Source: Treponema sp. (GTDB lineage Bacteria; Spirochaetota; Spirochaetia; Treponematales; Treponemataceae). From it: 64,000 nt of DNA. The notes under the pieces are model-generated. The model made no database searches. It saw only the letters and a list, made by a program, of their open reading frames with translations, and was not told where the DNA came from. The position numbers and the translations under genes are program-made. This document shows positions 30,881 through 39,638 of this stretch, in pieces. The stretch lies in assembly GCA_018385315.1 (NCBI GenBank), contig JAHAZJ010000149.1:1-64000 (forward strand), in the 5' to 3' direction. Positions within the stretch are counted from its first letter, which is position 1. Each line of letters begins with the position of its first letter.

Positions 30881-31915
30881 ATGAAAAAACTCGTACTATG
30901 TGCTCTTTCGGCTTTCTTAATCCTGTCTTTTGTATCATGTGGTGGTGATCCAACTAATGAGAATGACAATCCAGAAGCTCCAGTGATTACAACTCAGCCA
31001 GATGACTTTGACAGTGCAACAATTTTGGAAACAATTGAAGGTGCAAGAAAATTAGCATTGGAATCAGGTGCAGAAGATCTCGCAGCTGATAAACTTGAAG
31101 CAATCGATAAACTTTACGAAGATATCAAGTTAAAAGCAGAAGATTCTTCTGTTGATATCTCAAAAGATGGAAAAGATATTGCTGACCGTTATTTAGCATT
31201 AGCAGGTTATATTACTGCAAAAGATGCTAAAGAAAAAATTGATGGTACAGAAATGATTTCTATCGTACAGAGTTTATACGATGAAGGAAGTTCTGCTCTT
31301 GCAGATTTAGAAGAAATGTTTGATGACCCAGAAGCTACAGGTTCTCAAATGTTAGAAAAAGCAACTACAGCTACAACTTGTCTTAATTCTGCTTTAGCTG
31401 CAATTTACAAGAAAGTTGCTAAAGATGAACGTGATGCTGCAATGGCTGCAAAAAAAGATGCAGACAGTGTAAAAGCTGCTGTTTCAATGAAAACTAAATA
31501 CAATGAAGCTGTTGGAAATTTCAAAACAGGTGATTCATTATATGCAATGCAGAACCCGGCAAAAGCATATGATAATTACAAAATTGCAAAAGAAATTTTC
31601 CAGGAATTATTCGAAGAAGTTTCTGCAAAACGTGAAGCAGCTTTAAAAGCAATTGAAGATGCTAAAAAAGCAGTAAGCGAAACTGAAACTTTTGCAGAAG
31701 AAGCTGATGTTCAGGCTCCAATTACAGAACCTGTAGAAGGAATTGAAGATGAAGATGCAGTTCTTCTTGAAGAAGAAACATATGCTGATCCATCAGAATC
31801 AGAAGCAGACTTGCCTGATAACCCAGAGGATCCTGTTCAAGATGCAATTAATGAAGCTGTAAAAGAAGCAACAGAAGCTGCATCTGGCATTCTTAATCCA
31901 GGAGATGCAAAATGA
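30881..31915 (+). CDS. Putative treponemal lipoprotein, Ala/Glu-rich
   Basis: MKKLVLCALSAFLILSFVSCGGD signal peptide with plausible lipobox Cys, then alanine-rich helical repeats. Confidence 0.7.
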   Translation: MKKLVLCALSAFLILSFVSCGGDPTNENDNPEAPVITTQPDDFDSATILETIEGARKLALESGAEDLAADKLEAIDKLYEDIKLKAEDSSVDISKDGKDIADRYLALAGYITAKDAKEKIDGTEMISIVQSLYDEGSSALADLEEMFDDPEATGSQMLEKATTATTCLNSALAAIYKKVAKDERDAAMAAKKDADSVKAAVSMKTKYNEAVGNFKTGDSLYAMQNPAKAYDNYKIAKEIFQELFEEVSAKREAALKAIEDAKKAVSETETFAEEADVQAPITEPVEGIEDEDAVLLEEETYADPSESEADLPDNPEDPVQDAINEAVKEATEAASGILNPGDAK

Positions 31916-32631
31916 TGAAAAAGTTAATTTCTGTTTTATTAGTAGCATTATTTACTTCAACAGTATTTGCTGCAACATTAAGTTACAAAAACAATACATA
32001 TCAGAAACTTGCTGATGAATACACAAGAAAAGCAGACAGAGCAATGGATGCAGGTATGTATGATGAAGCTGTAGAATATTCAAAGAAAGCTGAAGAAAAT
32101 GCAGCTCTTTCTAAGGCTTATATCGAAATGATGATGGCTCGTGGCGATGCAGAATCTGCACTTAAAACTGCAAAAACAAAGCTGGCTTGGGCTGAATCAA
32201 TTGATGCACAGAATACATTCCCAATGGCTTATACTTCTGCAAAAGAAAATTATGATAACGCTGTAGCCGCATTTGACGGTGAAGATTATCCAAAAGCTAT
32301 TGAATATGCAAACTTAGTTCTTGCATCTTTAGCTGGTGTTCGTGAAGTAACTCCACTCCCAGAATATTACATTGTTCGTCCATGGGCAGAAACAAAAGAC
32401 TGTTACTGGAATATTTCTGGTCGTCCTTATGTTTATAACAACCCATTGCTTTGGGAAAACCTTTATCAGGCTAACAAAGACAATATGCCAGATCCAAATG
32501 ATCCAAACTTAATTCACCCTGGTATGAAAATGAAAGTACCAAGTCTTACAGGTGAATATCGTTCTGGAACTTACGATCCAAAGAAATCTTATGAAGCTTA
32601 CGGTAGCGAAAGCTATAAAGTAAACAGATAA
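31912..32631 (+). CDS. Exported protein with C-terminal LysM-like region
   Basis: MMKKLISVLLVALFTSTVFA signal peptide; TPR-like helices; YYIVRPWAETKDCYWNISGRPYVYNNPLLWENLYQANKDNMPDPNDPNLIHPGMKMKVP is LysM-like. Start overlaps the previous stop. Confidence 0.7.
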   Translation: MMKKLISVLLVALFTSTVFAATLSYKNNTYQKLADEYTRKADRAMDAGMYDEAVEYSKKAEENAALSKAYIEMMMARGDAESALKTAKTKLAWAESIDAQNTFPMAYTSAKENYDNAVAAFDGEDYPKAIEYANLVLASLAGVREVTPLPEYYIVRPWAETKDCYWNISGRPYVYNNPLLWENLYQANKDNMPDPNDPNLIHPGMKMKVPSLTGEYRSGTYDPKKSYEAYGSESYKVNR

Positions 32632-32655
32632 GCTTGTACCATAAGTTTTAATTAA

Positions 32656-32709
32656 AAAGGCTGTCCGCTGGAGTTTATTAAAAACATTCCCAGGGGACAG
32701 CCTTTTTTT
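32656..32709 (+). terminator. Intrinsic terminator
   Basis: AAAGGCTGTCC ... GGACAGCCTTTTTTT. Confidence 0.88.
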
Positions 32710-32734
32710 GTAGTATAGTAATAAATATAAAGAA

Positions 32735-33298
32735 CTAATTTATAAAAGTTCTCATATACATCATTAATGCCGTTCCCATTAATCCATGCTGGCATGCTGG
32801 AGTTCCCATAGCATTTATTACATCTTTTTTATTCATTTCCAAATAATTAATATATTCATCATTGTCTAAAGTTTGTCTTCCTGTAAAGGTTAAATTTTGA
32901 GCAAGATAAATATGTACATGATTAGAAAACAAGGCAGGATTTGGATTCATACTGCCAAGTTTTATAAGCTTACCAGGTATAGCACCTGTTTCTTCTTTTA
33001 GTTCACGTAAGGCAGCGGCTTCTGGTTCTTCACCTCTGTCAATGACACCGCCAGGAAATTCCAAAGATAATTTTTTTTCTCCATGACGCCATTGTTTCAC
33101 CATCAGAAATTTATCATCTATTTCAGGAATAACAATAACCCAGTCTTTTGTATCACAAATAATATAATCGCCTTCAAGATTTTCAGAAGATTTGCAATGA
33201 TGGGATGTAACATCAAAAACAACAGTAGAAAGCAATGTTTTTTTTGATTCAGTAGACCATTTTAATTTTTCATCATCCTCATTAAAGTAAGAATTCAT
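32735..33298 (-). CDS. NUDIX hydrolase (ADP-ribose pyrophosphatase-like)
   Basis: Nudix box GGVIDRGEEPEAAALRELKEETGAIPG. Confidence 0.93.
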   Translation of the reverse strand: MNSYFNEDDEKLKWSTESKKTLLSTVVFDVTSHHCKSSENLEGDYIICDTKDWVIVIPEIDDKFLMVKQWRHGEKKLSLEFPGGVIDRGEEPEAAALRELKEETGAIPGKLIKLGSMNPNPALFSNHVHIYLAQNLTFTGRQTLDNDEYINYLEMNKKDVINAMGTPACQHGLMGTALMMYMRTFIN

Positions 33299-33369
33299 AA
33301 AAACTCCTGTTTATGTCGATTATATAATTAACTTAAACAACAATCTATTGTTAATGTACAGGAGTTCAT

Positions 33370-34191
33370 ATGGCAATTATTACTTTATCAAGACAAGTTG
33401 CAGCCCATGGTGATGAAATTGCAAAAAAAATATCTGAGTCATTAGGATATACTTTTATAAAACGTACAGATATAGAAAAAAGAATAATAGATTTAGGATT
33501 TGCAAAAGAAAAGTTACCAAAATATGATGAAAGAAAACCCGGTTTTTTTGCTTCTATTTCCAAAGGTATGTCAGAATATATTAATCTTACAAGATATGCT
33601 GTATTAGAAGTTGCCAGTCAGAATAACGTAGTCATTATTGGTCGTGGTTCTACACATATATTTCAAGGAATTCAAAATCAGGTTGGTATAAGATTTGTTG
33701 CTCCTATGAAAACAAGAATAGAGCGATTAATGAAAGAATTTGATTGGACAGAAAAACAAGCAATTCAACGAATAGAAGAGAGTGATGAAAATAGAAATTC
33801 ATTTAATAAAAAAATATATGATGTAGAACATACAGATCCAGAAAACTACCATATGGTATTAAATACAGGTTTACTTTCAGATGAAGAATGTGCAAAGATT
33901 ATTGCTGATTATGTAAAATTTAATATTACCAGTGAAGCCGAAGAGTTATCTGCCAAAAAAGTTAACAATTTATATAAGGCACAAGGGGTGATTAATAACC
34001 TGTTATACAAAAAAGAAATATTAATCGAGTCATTGCGGGCAAATTTTAATGACCAGAATATTATTCTTACAGGTTTAACAGATTCTGTTGTTAATGTTGA
34101 TGAAATTCTTATGGATGTAAAAGCAGTTTTTCCAGATTATTCTGTAAAATCAGAAATTAAACTTGTCCACGATTTTAAAGCATTTCAGTAA
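33370..34191 (+). CDS. Cytidylate kinase-like family protein
   Basis: MAIITLSRQVAAHGDEIAKKISESLGYTFIKRTDIEKRI and VVIIGRGSTHIFQ. Confidence 0.8.
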   Translation: MAIITLSRQVAAHGDEIAKKISESLGYTFIKRTDIEKRIIDLGFAKEKLPKYDERKPGFFASISKGMSEYINLTRYAVLEVASQNNVVIIGRGSTHIFQGIQNQVGIRFVAPMKTRIERLMKEFDWTEKQAIQRIEESDENRNSFNKKIYDVEHTDPENYHMVLNTGLLSDEECAKIIADYVKFNITSEAEELSAKKVNNLYKAQGVINNLLYKKEILIESLRANFNDQNIILTGLTDSVVNVDEILMDVKAVFPDYSVKSEIKLVHDFKAFQ

Positions 34192-34243
34192 TACTCTTAA
34201 AAGGTTGACTTTTGTTCTAATTATTATAATATTTAAAAGTATT

Positions 34244-34837
34244 ATGAAACTTTCAAACACATTTACATTTATTCGCATTTTATATGCACCAATTTTTTTG
34301 ATATTGTATTTTTTGCCTATTTGGACAGGAATCCCATCTGCAATTTCTTTAATTATTTCTATTCCCTTATTGATTTTTGCAGAATTCACAGATTATTTAG
34401 ATGGACATTATGCAAGAAAAAGAAACGAAGTGAGCGACTTCGGAAAAATGTTTGATCCTTTTGCCGATGTTTTCCTCCATCTTTCAACTTTTGTTTGTTA
34501 TATGTTTAGTGCAGGAACCATGGGTGGATATGTAAATCCAGTAATTTTCATTCTTCTTATGTGGCGTGAAATTTCTCAAAACTTCCTGCGTATGGTTGCC
34601 GCAAAACAGGGGACTGCAATTGCTGCAAGAAAAGGTGGAAAATATAAAACTGTTTTATATATTTTCTCAGGCTTCTATGCGTTGTTCCTGGAGCTTTTAG
34701 TAAGACTTAATGCTGTACCAGATTGTTTTGGAGCACTTAAACTTGCATCTTCAATTTTGTTCATTCTTTGTGTAGTTTTAAGTTATGCTTCATTTATTGA
34801 TTATTTACGTCATTTTGGAAAAGTTCTTAAGCAATAG
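34244..34837 (+). CDS. CDP-alcohol phosphatidyltransferase family protein
   Basis: LSNTFTFIRILYAPIF and DYLDGHYARKRNEVSDFGKMFDPFADV (D-DG-AR-G-D-D motif variant). ATG at 34244. Confidence 0.85.
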   Translation: MKLSNTFTFIRILYAPIFLILYFLPIWTGIPSAISLIISIPLLIFAEFTDYLDGHYARKRNEVSDFGKMFDPFADVFLHLSTFVCYMFSAGTMGGYVNPVIFILLMWREISQNFLRMVAAKQGTAIAARKGGKYKTVLYIFSGFYALFLELLVRLNAVPDCFGALKLASSILFILCVVLSYASFIDYLRHFGKVLKQ

Positions 34838-34854
34838 TGTTTCAAAATAATAGT

Positions 34855-34898
34855 AAAAAAAAGAGGTTGCCTGTTATATTAGACAACCTCTTTTTTTT
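34855..34898. terminator. Intrinsic terminator
   Basis: AAGAGGTTG ... CAACCTCTTTTTTTT. Confidence 0.88.
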
Positions 34899-34922
34899 GT
34901 GCATTTTTTTATGCAATTTTTT

Positions 34923-35339
34923 TTATGCAGTTATAGCAATTTTCTTTGGTGAAGCAACTGGCTTTTTCTGCATATTAATTGTCAAAACACCATTTGTAAA
35001 ACTTGCTGTAATAGCTTCGCTGTCTACATCAGAAGGTAAAGTAAATCTTCTGCAAAAAGTTTGTGAATGTCTTTCTTTAAGAATGTATTTTTCTTTTTTG
35101 TCAGACTTCTTTTCCTTGGTTTCTTCTTCAACAGATGAAACTATAAGATTGTCGTGATCCAATTCAATGTTTACATCTTTTTCACAGCGACCAGGTAATT
35201 CCATTTCTAAAGTGTAGGCATTGTTTTCTTCTTTTATGTCTACCTTTGGAGTTGCAAGAGAAGTTCTGTATACAACTGGTGAATAGTCAGTTCCAAAAAT
35301 GTCGTTGAAAAGTGAATTAAAAGTAGAAAGTTCGTTCAT
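34923..35339 (-). CDS. Hsp20/alpha-crystallin small heat-shock protein
   Basis: ATPKVDIKEENNAYTLEMELPGRCEKDVNIELDHDNLIVSS; ATG at 35339. Confidence 0.92.
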   Translation of the reverse strand: MNELSTFNSLFNDIFGTDYSPVVYRTSLATPKVDIKEENNAYTLEMELPGRCEKDVNIELDHDNLIVSSVEEETKEKKSDKKEKYILKERHSQTFCRRFTLPSDVDSEAITASFTNGVLTINMQKKPVASPKKIAITA

Positions 35340-35483
35340 GATAACACCTCTTATTTTTTTTAATTTTTTGTACTTACTGTACACTTAATATATAGCAAGT
35401 TTCGTGCCAAGTTCATAAAAATTCTTATTTTCTATTATTTTGGGGGCAAAATTAATTTAAAAGCGTTAAAATCCCACTAAAAA

Positions 35484-35574
35484 CCGGTGTTCCAGGGCTC
35501 GGTAACCCTCGGTCCTCTCAAGTTCGGACGGCCATAAAGGCCCCCTTCCATACCGGGCCCCATGGGTCTATGAG
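35484..35574. other. GC-rich intergenic island, possible structured RNA
   Basis: aaccggtgttccagggctcggtaaccctcggtcctctcaagttcggacggccataaaggcccccttccataccgggccccatgggtctatg: about 62% G+C by hand count in AT-rich surroundings; no ORF. Confidence 0.4.
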
Positions 35575-35625
35575 TAAAAATGACCCGTTTGATTCATTAA
35601 AATTTTGATTTTGAGTAAATAAGTC

Positions 35626-36981
35626 TCATTTTGAAAAAACAGTTTTTATAATATCTTTTATTGTGGAAACAAAAATACCCTCTTTTTCAGGACATACCAC
35701 ATTACAAAAACCTAAACTATTTGCCGCTTTTATTCTCTGTTTTGCTTTGTTTACAGGGCGAATTTCACCTGCAAGACTTAATTCACCAAAAACAGCAAAA
35801 TCGTTGTTTAATGCAAGATCAGTTCTTGCAGAATAAAGGGCGACGGCAAGGGCAGCATCAATAGAACTTTCTTCTAATCTGACTCCTCCGGCAACATTTA
35901 TATAAATATCCTGATCTGAAAAAACTATTCCACATCGTTTTTCTAAAACTGCTGCAATTCTTGCAACACGTCCAGAATCAATTTTCTCACTATAAACTCT
36001 GGAAATGGAAGCTTTTGCCGGAACAGTCAGGGCTTGAATTTCAACTAAAAATACTCTGGAACCTTCAAAAACCGGGGTGCAACATACTCCAGCAGGCTGG
36101 GAAGTTGTTCTTCTTGTAAGAAATAAAGATGCTGGATCAGCTACACATTCAAGACCTTTTTCACTCATAGAAAAAATTCCTAATTCATCAACTGAACCGA
36201 ATCTATTTTTCTGTGCATGTAAAAATCGTATATCATCATTATTTTTTTCAAAAGAAATAACAGTATCCACCATATGTTCCAGAGATTTAGGTCCTGCAAT
36301 GGCACCTTCTTTAGTAACATGGGCTGTCATTATTAAAACACTGTCCCGTTCTTTTACCCAGCTTATAAACTCATTTGCACAATATTTAAGCTGATTTATT
36401 GTTCCAGGAATTACACCCGCTTCTGCAGAATAAATCGTCTGAATCGAATCTATAATCACCAGTGTTGGTTTTAGGGAATCCAGTGCATCAAGACTATCTT
36501 CCAGTCTGCTGGTACTTAATAACTGAATACCATTGCAATTTATTCCCAATCTGTTTGCTCTTTCTTTTATTTGCCCCAAAGATTCTTCGCCACTAATATA
36601 TAAGACAGTAGAATCATTATTTAATTTTGAAATTGTTTTGGCAGCTGTTTGTAATAGCAAGGTGGATTTACCAATACCAGGTTCACCACCTAAAAGAATT
36701 GCAGAGCGAATTGCAGCTCCTCCACCTAAAACACGGTCAAACTCATCTATACCAGTAAATAAACGTGAGTTATTTTGAGCTTCAACAGTCTCAAGATTAA
36801 CAGGTTTTTGTTTTTCAACTAAAACATTTCCTCTTCCAGCCGGTGATACAGCATTTTTATCAAGTATAATTTCTTCCAGACTGTTCCATTCTCCACATTC
36901 AGGACATCTTCCAAGCCAACGAGGTTGTGAATAACCACAGTTACTGCATTTATAACTAATGCTTCCATTTTTTTTAGCCAT
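35626..36981 (-). CDS. radA: DNA repair protein RadA
   Basis: N-terminal zinc finger YKCSNCGYSQPRWLGRCPECGEWNS; Walker A GGEPGIGKST; KNRFGSVDELGIF. Confidence 0.97.
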   Translation of the reverse strand: MAKKNGSISYKCSNCGYSQPRWLGRCPECGEWNSLEEIILDKNAVSPAGRGNVLVEKQKPVNLETVEAQNNSRLFTGIDEFDRVLGGGAAIRSAILLGGEPGIGKSTLLLQTAAKTISKLNNDSTVLYISGEESLGQIKERANRLGINCNGIQLLSTSRLEDSLDALDSLKPTLVIIDSIQTIYSAEAGVIPGTINQLKYCANEFISWVKERDSVLIMTAHVTKEGAIAGPKSLEHMVDTVISFEKNNDDIRFLHAQKNRFGSVDELGIFSMSEKGLECVADPASLFLTRRTTSQPAGVCCTPVFEGSRVFLVEIQALTVPAKASISRVYSEKIDSGRVARIAAVLEKRCGIVFSDQDIYINVAGGVRLEESSIDAALAVALYSARTDLALNNDFAVFGELSLAGEIRPVNKAKQRIKAANSLGFCNVVCPEKEGIFVSTIKDIIKTVFSK

Positions 36982-37065
36982 GTTAATTTTCCTTTTTATC
37001 TAAGAATAGTATACCTTGATAATTATAAAATTCTGTAATAATTACAAAAAAAGTATTCTAAAATA

Positions 37066-37094
37066 TTGACAACTAAATCGTAGTGAGATATATT
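37066..37094 (+). promoter_or_regulatory. Near-consensus sigma-70 promoter for the putative sRNA
   Basis: TTGACA (37066-37071) - 17 nt - TATATT (37089-37094). Confidence 0.7.
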
Positions 37095-37097
37095 AAA

Positions 37098-37198
37098 GAC
37101 AGCTTGTAAATAAGCTGATAAACTCTCTCCGATGTCCAGCAATGCTGGACGGCAAGGTTCTCTTTTAGTGTTACTGTCTGAGAACCTTGTTTTTTTTT
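37098..37198 (+). ncRNA. Putative standalone ~100-nt small RNA
   Basis: Promoter above, hairpins CAGCTT-GTAAAT-AAGCTG and GTCCAGC-AAT-GCTGGAC, intrinsic terminator CAAGGTTCTC...GAGAACCTTG+T9; no ORF; intergenic. Confidence 0.6.
37153..37198 (+). terminator. Intrinsic terminator of the putative sRNA
   Basis: 10-bp stem CAAGGTTCTC/GAGAACCTTG followed by TTTTTTTTT. Confidence 0.9.
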
Positions 37199-37232
37199 AA
37201 CCCGAATTAGTTTTGGAATTAAAAAAGCAAGG

Positions 37233-38102
37233 TTATTTATTTTCCTGTGTTATAACCGAATTTGGTGCAACAGAAGATGTTACCCATGTGTTACCACCAA
37301 TTACAGAACCTTCACCAATAACAGTATCGCCACCAAGAATTGTTGCATTTGCATAAATTGTTACATTATCTTGAATTGTTGGATGTCGTTTTTTATCTTG
37401 CAAAACTTTTTTTACACTTAATGCACCAAGTGTCACTCCCTGGTAAATTTTTACATTGTTACCAATAACACAGGTTTCTCCAATAACGACACCTGTTCCA
37501 TGGTCAATAAAGAAAGATTCACCAATAGAAGCACCAGGATGAATATCAATTCCTGTTTTACCATGAATATGTTCGCTCATAATGCGAGGGATAATTGGAA
37601 TACCATTTTTATATAGAAAGTGGGAAATTCTGTTTACAAGTATAGCTTCTAATCCAGGATAAGATAAAATAACTTCTTCATTGCTTCTTGCTGCAGGATC
37701 TCCATTCAAAGCAGCCTGGGTATCTAATTGAATTTTTCTGCGAATTTCAGGAATTTCTTCAAGTAATGCAATAGAGGCTTTTTCAGCAAGTTTAAAACAG
37801 TGAGATTCAACAATTAAAGAAGGGTCTCTATTTGTTCGGGATAAAGTATAAATCAAGGCTTTTTGAATTTCTTTGGTTAATTTTGCAATAATATTATTAA
37901 CTTTTTCACCGGTAATATATCTTATGTTTGAAGGATTAATTTCTTCTGCAGTTCTAAAACCTGGAAAAACAAGACTTTGTAAATCAGATAGAACTGAAAC
38001 TACATTTTGTCTGTTAGGAAAGTTTTCTGCATCATTGCGATTAACTAGACCATAATCATCATATGATTTTAAAATACTTTCAATAATTTTATCTGTTTGC
38101 AT
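37233..38102 (-). CDS. cysE: Serine O-acetyltransferase
   Basis: HIHGKTGIDIHPGASIGESFFIDHGTGVVIGETCVIGNNVKIYQGVTLGA hexapeptide repeats. Confidence 0.93.
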   Translation of the reverse strand: MQTDKIIESILKSYDDYGLVNRNDAENFPNRQNVVSVLSDLQSLVFPGFRTAEEINPSNIRYITGEKVNNIIAKLTKEIQKALIYTLSRTNRDPSLIVESHCFKLAEKASIALLEEIPEIRRKIQLDTQAALNGDPAARSNEEVILSYPGLEAILVNRISHFLYKNGIPIIPRIMSEHIHGKTGIDIHPGASIGESFFIDHGTGVVIGETCVIGNNVKIYQGVTLGALSVKKVLQDKKRHPTIQDNVTIYANATILGGDTVIGEGSVIGGNTWVTSSVAPNSVITQENK

Positions 38103-38191
38103 AATAACCTCGTTGATGATATTATCACAGAAAGAAGATAATTTCTATTAAAGAAATTCTATGAATTTTTACAAATTCCTTGTTGAATTTA

Positions 38192-38220
38192 TTGACATTA
38201 TTTTCATCTTAATTTATAGT
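38192..38220 (+). promoter_or_regulatory. Sigma-70-like promoter for the tRNA-Thr/rpmG/tRNA-Trp/secE/nusG operon
   Basis: TTGACA - 17 nt - TATAGT, 46 nt upstream of tRNA-Thr. Confidence 0.7.
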
Positions 38221-38265
38221 TTCAAAACGCACGATTTTAAAAGCTGTGTGGAAATAATCTGCAAT

Positions 38266-38338
38266 GCCCATGTAGCTCAGTTGGTAGAGCACCACATCGG
38301 TAATGTGGAGGTCTGCAGTCCGATTCTGCACATGGGCT
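38266..38338 (+). tRNA. tRNA-Thr (GGT)
   Basis: GCCCATG/CATGGGC acceptor stem; anticodon stem CCACA-TCGGTAA-TGTGG with anticodon GGT. Confidence 0.95.
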
Positions 38339-38382
38339 TTAAAACAGTATAACAGTTAATGAGAATTAATTAGGAGTAAGAT

Positions 38383-38559
38383 ATGGGAAGCAAGAAAAAG
38401 GGCGCCGTAGAAATTATCGCTTTACAGTGTACAGAATGTAAGAGAAAGAATTATACTACTTACAAAAATCGTAAAAATATTACTGGAAAGTTAGAAAAGA
38501 ATAAGTATTGTCCTTTCTGCCGAAAGAGTATTTTACATAAAGAAACAAAAGCAAAATAA
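38383..38559 (+). CDS. rpmG: 50S ribosomal protein L33 (missing from the ORF track because it is under 60 aa)
   Basis: [58 protein letters not shown]. Confidence 0.96.
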   Translation: MGSKKKGAVEIIALQCTECKRKNYTTYKNRKNITGKLEKNKYCPFCRKSILHKETKAK

Positions 38560-38602
38560 TTTAGGTATCTAATTATCAGTATTTGCTGATGATTTTATAT
38601 AT

Positions 38603-38675
38603 AGGGCAGTAGTTCAGCTGGTAGAGCAGCGGTCTCCAAAACCGCCTGTCGTGGGTTCAAATCCTGCCTGCCCTG
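38603..38675 (+). tRNA. tRNA-Trp (CCA)
   Basis: AGGGCAG/CTGCCCT acceptor; anticodon stem GCGGT-CTCCAAA-ACCGC with anticodon CCA; GGGTTCAAATCC T arm. Confidence 0.95.
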
Positions 38676-38698
38676 ATTTTTTAAAGGAATTAAGTATT

Positions 38699-38881
38699 AT
38701 GGGTAAAGTATTTCAGTTTTTCCGTGAAAGCAAAGCAGAATTAAAGAAAGTTGTATGGCCAACTAAAGATGATGTATTCTCTTCAATCAGAGTTGTAATT
38801 GTATCAACATTCATTATTGCTATAGTACTTGGATTGTTTGACTGGGGCTTTACAGAATTATTCCGTTTAATAATGAAATAG
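38699..38881 (+). CDS. secE: Preprotein translocase subunit SecE
   Basis: FFRESKAELKKVVWPTKDDVFSSIRVVIVSTFIIAIVLGLFDW; ATG at 38699 (the track start runs through tRNA-Trp). Confidence 0.95.
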   Translation: MGKVFQFFRESKAELKKVVWPTKDDVFSSIRVVIVSTFIIAIVLGLFDWGFTELFRLIMK

Positions 38882-38893
38882 GACGGATTAAAG

Positions 38894-39454
38894 ATGTCAA
38901 GAAGTTGGTATATTCTTAATACTTATACAGGCTACGAAGGAAAGATTGAAAGAACAATCAGATCACTTTTAGATAAGAAAGAAATTGATTCATCTGTTGT
39001 TCTTGATGTAAGAGTTCCTGTTGAAGAAGTTGTAGAAATAAAAGACGGTAAAAAAAGAACAAGAAATAATAAATTTTTACCAGGCTACTTAATGCTTGAA
39101 ATGGATTTACCAGAATTAGGTTGGAAAGAAACTTGTTCTAAATTGTATCGTATACAGGGCGTATCTGGTTTTGTAGGAAATATTAGTCGTAATAATCGTC
39201 CAAGACCAATAACAAATGACGAAGCAAAAAATCTTTTGATGAAATCTGGTGCAATTAAGGGTGAAAAACAGACTCGTGTTAAACCAAGTTTCTCTGTTGG
39301 AGATATTGTTAAAATTAACGATGGACCATTTGCTTCATTTACAGGAACTATTAAAGAAATCTTCCTTGATAAGGAAAAAATGAGTGTAGAGGTTCAGATT
39401 TTTGGACGTCCAACACCTGTTGAATTAAATTTCTTACAGGCTGAAAAAGCTTAG
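38894..39454 (+). CDS. nusG: Transcription termination/antitermination protein NusG
   Basis: WYILNTYTGYEGKIERTI and FSVGDIVKINDGPFASFTGTIKEIF KOW. Confidence 0.96.
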   Translation: MSRSWYILNTYTGYEGKIERTIRSLLDKKEIDSSVVLDVRVPVEEVVEIKDGKKRTRNNKFLPGYLMLEMDLPELGWKETCSKLYRIQGVSGFVGNISRNNRPRPITNDEAKNLLMKSGAIKGEKQTRVKPSFSVGDIVKINDGPFASFTGTIKEIFLDKEKMSVEVQIFGRPTPVELNFLQAEKA

Positions 39455-39459
39455 TATAT

Positions 39460-39490
39460 AAAACCTGCAGTTTTGAAAATTGCGGGTTTT
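39460..39490 (+). terminator. Terminator-like hairpin after nusG
   Basis: AAAACCTGCA ... TGCGGGTTTT (one G-U pair). Confidence 0.55.
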
Positions 39491-39513
39491 AATTGTTTTT
39501 TGGCAAAATCAGG

Positions 39514-39538
39514 GATTTATGTTTCCCAAACATAAATC
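39514..39538 (+). promoter_or_regulatory. rplK leader hairpin
   Basis: GATTTATGTTT-CCC-AAACATAAATC, 11-bp perfect stem. Confidence 0.75.
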
Positions 39539-39638
39539 ATTAATCCTGTTTTTGGGAGAGGTACAAGTCCGTTGGACAAAGGTATCTCGTTAGTAAGAAA
39601 CCTTATGGTTCTTACACACCAATTTTAGGAGAAATAAA

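Noticed and set aside
38161-38352. 63-aa ORF spanning tRNA-Thr
   Set aside because: Runs through the promoter and tRNA-Thr; an artefact of ORF calling.
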